The position numbers and the translations under genes are program-made. Under the pieces are notes generated by a model. That model was not told where the DNA came from. It was given only the letters and a program-made list of their open reading frames with translations, and made no database searches. Source: Opitutia bacterium (GTDB lineage: Bacteria > Verrucomicrobiota > Verrucomicrobiia > Opitutales > UBA953). Taken from it: DNA of 35,133 bases. The stretch spans positions 1 through 35,133 of the forward strand of contig CANGNX010000004.1 in NCBI GenBank assembly GCA_947455415.1, in the 5' to 3' direction. Positions 32,991 through 35,133 of this stretch are shown here, one piece after another (position 1 is the stretch's first letter; every line of letters starts with the position of its first letter).

Positions 32991-33782
32991 GGCCGTATCT
33001 AAATCCGCTTCGGTGATAGTCATTTTGCTCAAAATAAAGTGTCGCATGTCCGCTGCCAACGGCGCCCGAAAAGTTCGGGTTAATTGAGGCGACTTAAAAT
33101 CAAGCCGCGCCGCATGCAGCGCCTGACGATTCATTTCCAAAACTTTTTCCAGTCGCTCCGTCCATCCGTGCTCCACGAATTCTAAGTACAACGAATCGTC
33201 TCCACCGTAAAGTTTGTCGCCCACCACCGGACATCCTAGCCACAAGGCGTGTGCTCGAATCTGATGTTTCCTTCCCGTATGCGGCTGCACTCGCACCAAG
33301 GTGTAACCGTTGCCCCATAAAATAGGCTCAAAAAATGTCGCCGACGGTGAAGTGCCCGGCCCCTCGCGTACCGCCGTCTTCACCACCACCTTACTCGTTT
33401 CGTCCGGACCCAATGGTTGATCCACCTGCACGGGCTCCTTCAATTCGCCTTTGAGAATCGTGTAATAAGTTTTGGTGACCCATCGACGTTCCATCGCGGT
33501 CTGCGAGGCCGATGCGGCGGCCACATTCTTTGCGATTAAAATAATTCCGCTGGTCTCGCGGTCCAATCGACTGACCAAATGCATCGTTTCCAGTCCACGC
33601 CACTCGCGCACGGCACCGACCAACGATGACCAAGGCCCGTCCTTCGAAGGATGGCAAACTAGCCACCCTGGTTTATCGAAAACCAAAAAGTCGTCGTCCT
33701 CCTCAATCAACCACTCTGGCAACTCCGCCGGATTCACCTTCGGCGCGGGTCGACTGGGCACTGCAAAATCTTCACCGCTCAT
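32976..33782 (-). CDS. RluA-family pseudouridine synthase
   Basis: DDDFLVFDKPGWLVCHPS, HLVSRLDRETSGIILIAK, PHTGRKHQIRAHALWLGCPVVGDKLYG. Confidence 0.95.
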   Translation of the reverse strand: MSGEDFAVPSRPAPKVNPAELPEWLIEEDDDFLVFDKPGWLVCHPSKDGPWSSLVGAVREWRGLETMHLVSRLDRETSGIILIAKNVAAASASQTAMERRWVTKTYYTILKGELKEPVQVDQPLGPDETSKVVVKTAVREGPGTSPSATFFEPILWGNGYTLVRVQPHTGRKHQIRAHALWLGCPVVGDKLYGGDDSLYLEFVEHGWTERLEKVLEMNRQALHAARLDFKSPQLTRTFRAPLAADMRHFILSKMTITEADLDTALAVG

Positions 33783-35056
33783 GGCTTCGCGCTGAGTTTA
33801 TCCTGCCATGAACTATGTGGTGCCGACCTTCCTTCATGGCGTGCTAAAACTTCGCCGACTAAATAAAGTGAGCCCACGACCACCACTTGGCCCGTGACAC
33901 TGCATTCCATCGCCGCTGGAAATAAATCAACTACCGTTGATGAACGCACCACCCCAAGGTAATCCCTAGGAACCAAAGTTTTCATTTCTGCAATCGAGCA
34001 CGCACGCTCATGCGCGGGTGCGACTAAAATAATTTCCCCCGCATGCTTGGCGACAACCGACAATAAAGCTCGCGCACGCTCCACGCCCAATGCGCCAACC
34101 ACCACGGTAGGCTTATTTAATCGCGCTAAAAGTGGTTCGGTTGCCCGGACCCCTTCTTCGTTGTGTGAGCCATCGATAATTAAATCGCGCCCATCTTTTA
34201 ATTTAAGTTTCTGCCAGCGGCCGCCCCAATTCACCGTCCGCAGGGCAGCCTTAGCCTTAACTTCGTCGAAGGATCGTCCGGTCGCTAATTCACACGCCAA
34301 CCAGGCAGCACCCGCATTCCACTGTTGGTACTCACCCTGCAATGAAGTCTCAGGAAGGCCCGATTTAAATCGGTCGCGTACAAAATACACTGGGGCCCCC
34401 ACCTTCTTAGCCTGCGCCACCAAGACCGCTTCCGCCGCCGCTGGCACCTTACTAATTACACAGGGTACGCCGGACTTAATAATCCCCGCCTTCTCTCCCG
34501 CAATGGCCTCAATCGTGTTACCCAAGAAATCTTGGTGATCCAAGCCGATTGAAGTAATCACCGTCACTAGCGGCTGACAAATATTCGTCGCATCTAGTCG
34601 TCCGCCTAGACCCGTTTCCAATACGACGATATCTACCTTCGCGCGTTTAAATTCTAAAAATGCGATAGCCGTGATGACCTCGAAAAATGTCGGCGTCATT
34701 TCCACGCCCTTCGCCACCAAAGCTTCATAATGCGGACGAATTTCTTCGGCCACCCGCAACACCCGTTCCGTCGACATTTGCTGACGGTTCACCTGGATGC
34801 GCTCGCCGATTTTAATTAAATGCGGACTGGTATATAAACCCGTGGTGCGTCCGCATACCCGTTGAATCGACTCTATCATGGCCGCGGTCGAACCCTTTCC
34901 ATTGGTGCCCGCAATATGAATGCAGGGCGCCGAGTTCTCGGGATTGCCCAACCGCGCACTCAACTCACGCATACGCTCCAAGCCCAAGGCAGAACCCGCA
35001 TTACGCAGATTCATCAGCCAAGCAAAAGTTGCAGCCGTGTCCATGACGGCCGACAT
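33779..35056 (-). CDS. folC: Bifunctional folylpolyglutamate synthase/dihydrofolate synthase
   Basis: CIHIAGTNGKGSTAAMIESI, GLYTSPHLIKIGERIQVN, VLETGLGGRLDATNI, IGLDHQDFLGNTIEAIAGEKAGIIK. Confidence 0.97.
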   Translation of the reverse strand: MSAVMDTAATFAWLMNLRNAGSALGLERMRELSARLGNPENSAPCIHIAGTNGKGSTAAMIESIQRVCGRTTGLYTSPHLIKIGERIQVNRQQMSTERVLRVAEEIRPHYEALVAKGVEMTPTFFEVITAIAFLEFKRAKVDIVVLETGLGGRLDATNICQPLVTVITSIGLDHQDFLGNTIEAIAGEKAGIIKSGVPCVISKVPAAAEAVLVAQAKKVGAPVYFVRDRFKSGLPETSLQGEYQQWNAGAAWLACELATGRSFDEVKAKAALRTVNWGGRWQKLKLKDGRDLIIDGSHNEEGVRATEPLLARLNKPTVVVGALGVERARALLSVVAKHAGEIILVAPAHERACSIAEMKTLVPRDYLGVVRSSTVVDLFPAAMECSVTGQVVVVGSLYLVGEVLARHEGRSAPHSSWQDKLSAKP

Positions 35057-35060
35057 TTAA

Positions 35061-35133
35061 TTAGGCCGCGCGACGCTTCGCAACCTTTGGTGCACGGTGT
35101 GCCAAGGCCCGCAATAAGCTCGCTAACTTCGCC
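35061..35133 (-). CDS. C-terminal fragment of a CDS running off the right edge (identity unclear)
   Basis: Minus strand reads ...AKLASLLRALAHRAPKVAKRRAA*, codirectional with folC. accD is a common upstream neighbour of folC, but 23 residues are not enough to name it. Confidence 0.5.
   Translation of the reverse strand, partial: AKLASLLRALAHRAPKVAKRRAA

Overview
The window is about 35 kb of mostly ordinary bacterial chromosome. Gene content and style (sdhCAB, a caa3 oxidase operon, metK-ahcY) suggest a Verrucomicrobiota/Opitutae-like organism, but that is an inference. Recognisable genes: a filamentous-haemagglutinin-type (two-partner-secretion) adhesin with YDG/MBG-like repeats that runs off the left edge and is missing from the ORF track; queA; a YhaM-like OB/HD protein; a membrane-anchored hypothetical; an AT-rich voltage-gated-type K+ channel gene; metK-ahcY; a GH20-like glycosidase; sdhCAB; pyrG; an LptF/LptG permease; ctaCDEF and ctaG (caa3 oxidase); folP; tRNA-Thr(TGT); a PEGA/coiled-coil lipoprotein; gcvT-gcvH-thiH-rsmE; a Zn-alcohol dehydrogenase; a PatB/MalY aminotransferase; comF; an RluA-family pseudouridine synthase; and folC. 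I found no CRISPR array, IS element, prophage or clear defence system. The best candidates for a second look are: a composite intergenic repeat family at the 3' ends of neighbouring genes (29723-29864 and 30929-31005); a terminator-like hairpin with a T-tract just upstream of pyrG that has no upstream plus-strand gene to terminate (possible attenuator); recently homogenised repeats in the adhesin; the AT-rich ion-channel gene; and a tRNA-Thr with stem mismatches and CCA-complementary flanks. I see no compelling new multi-gene system.
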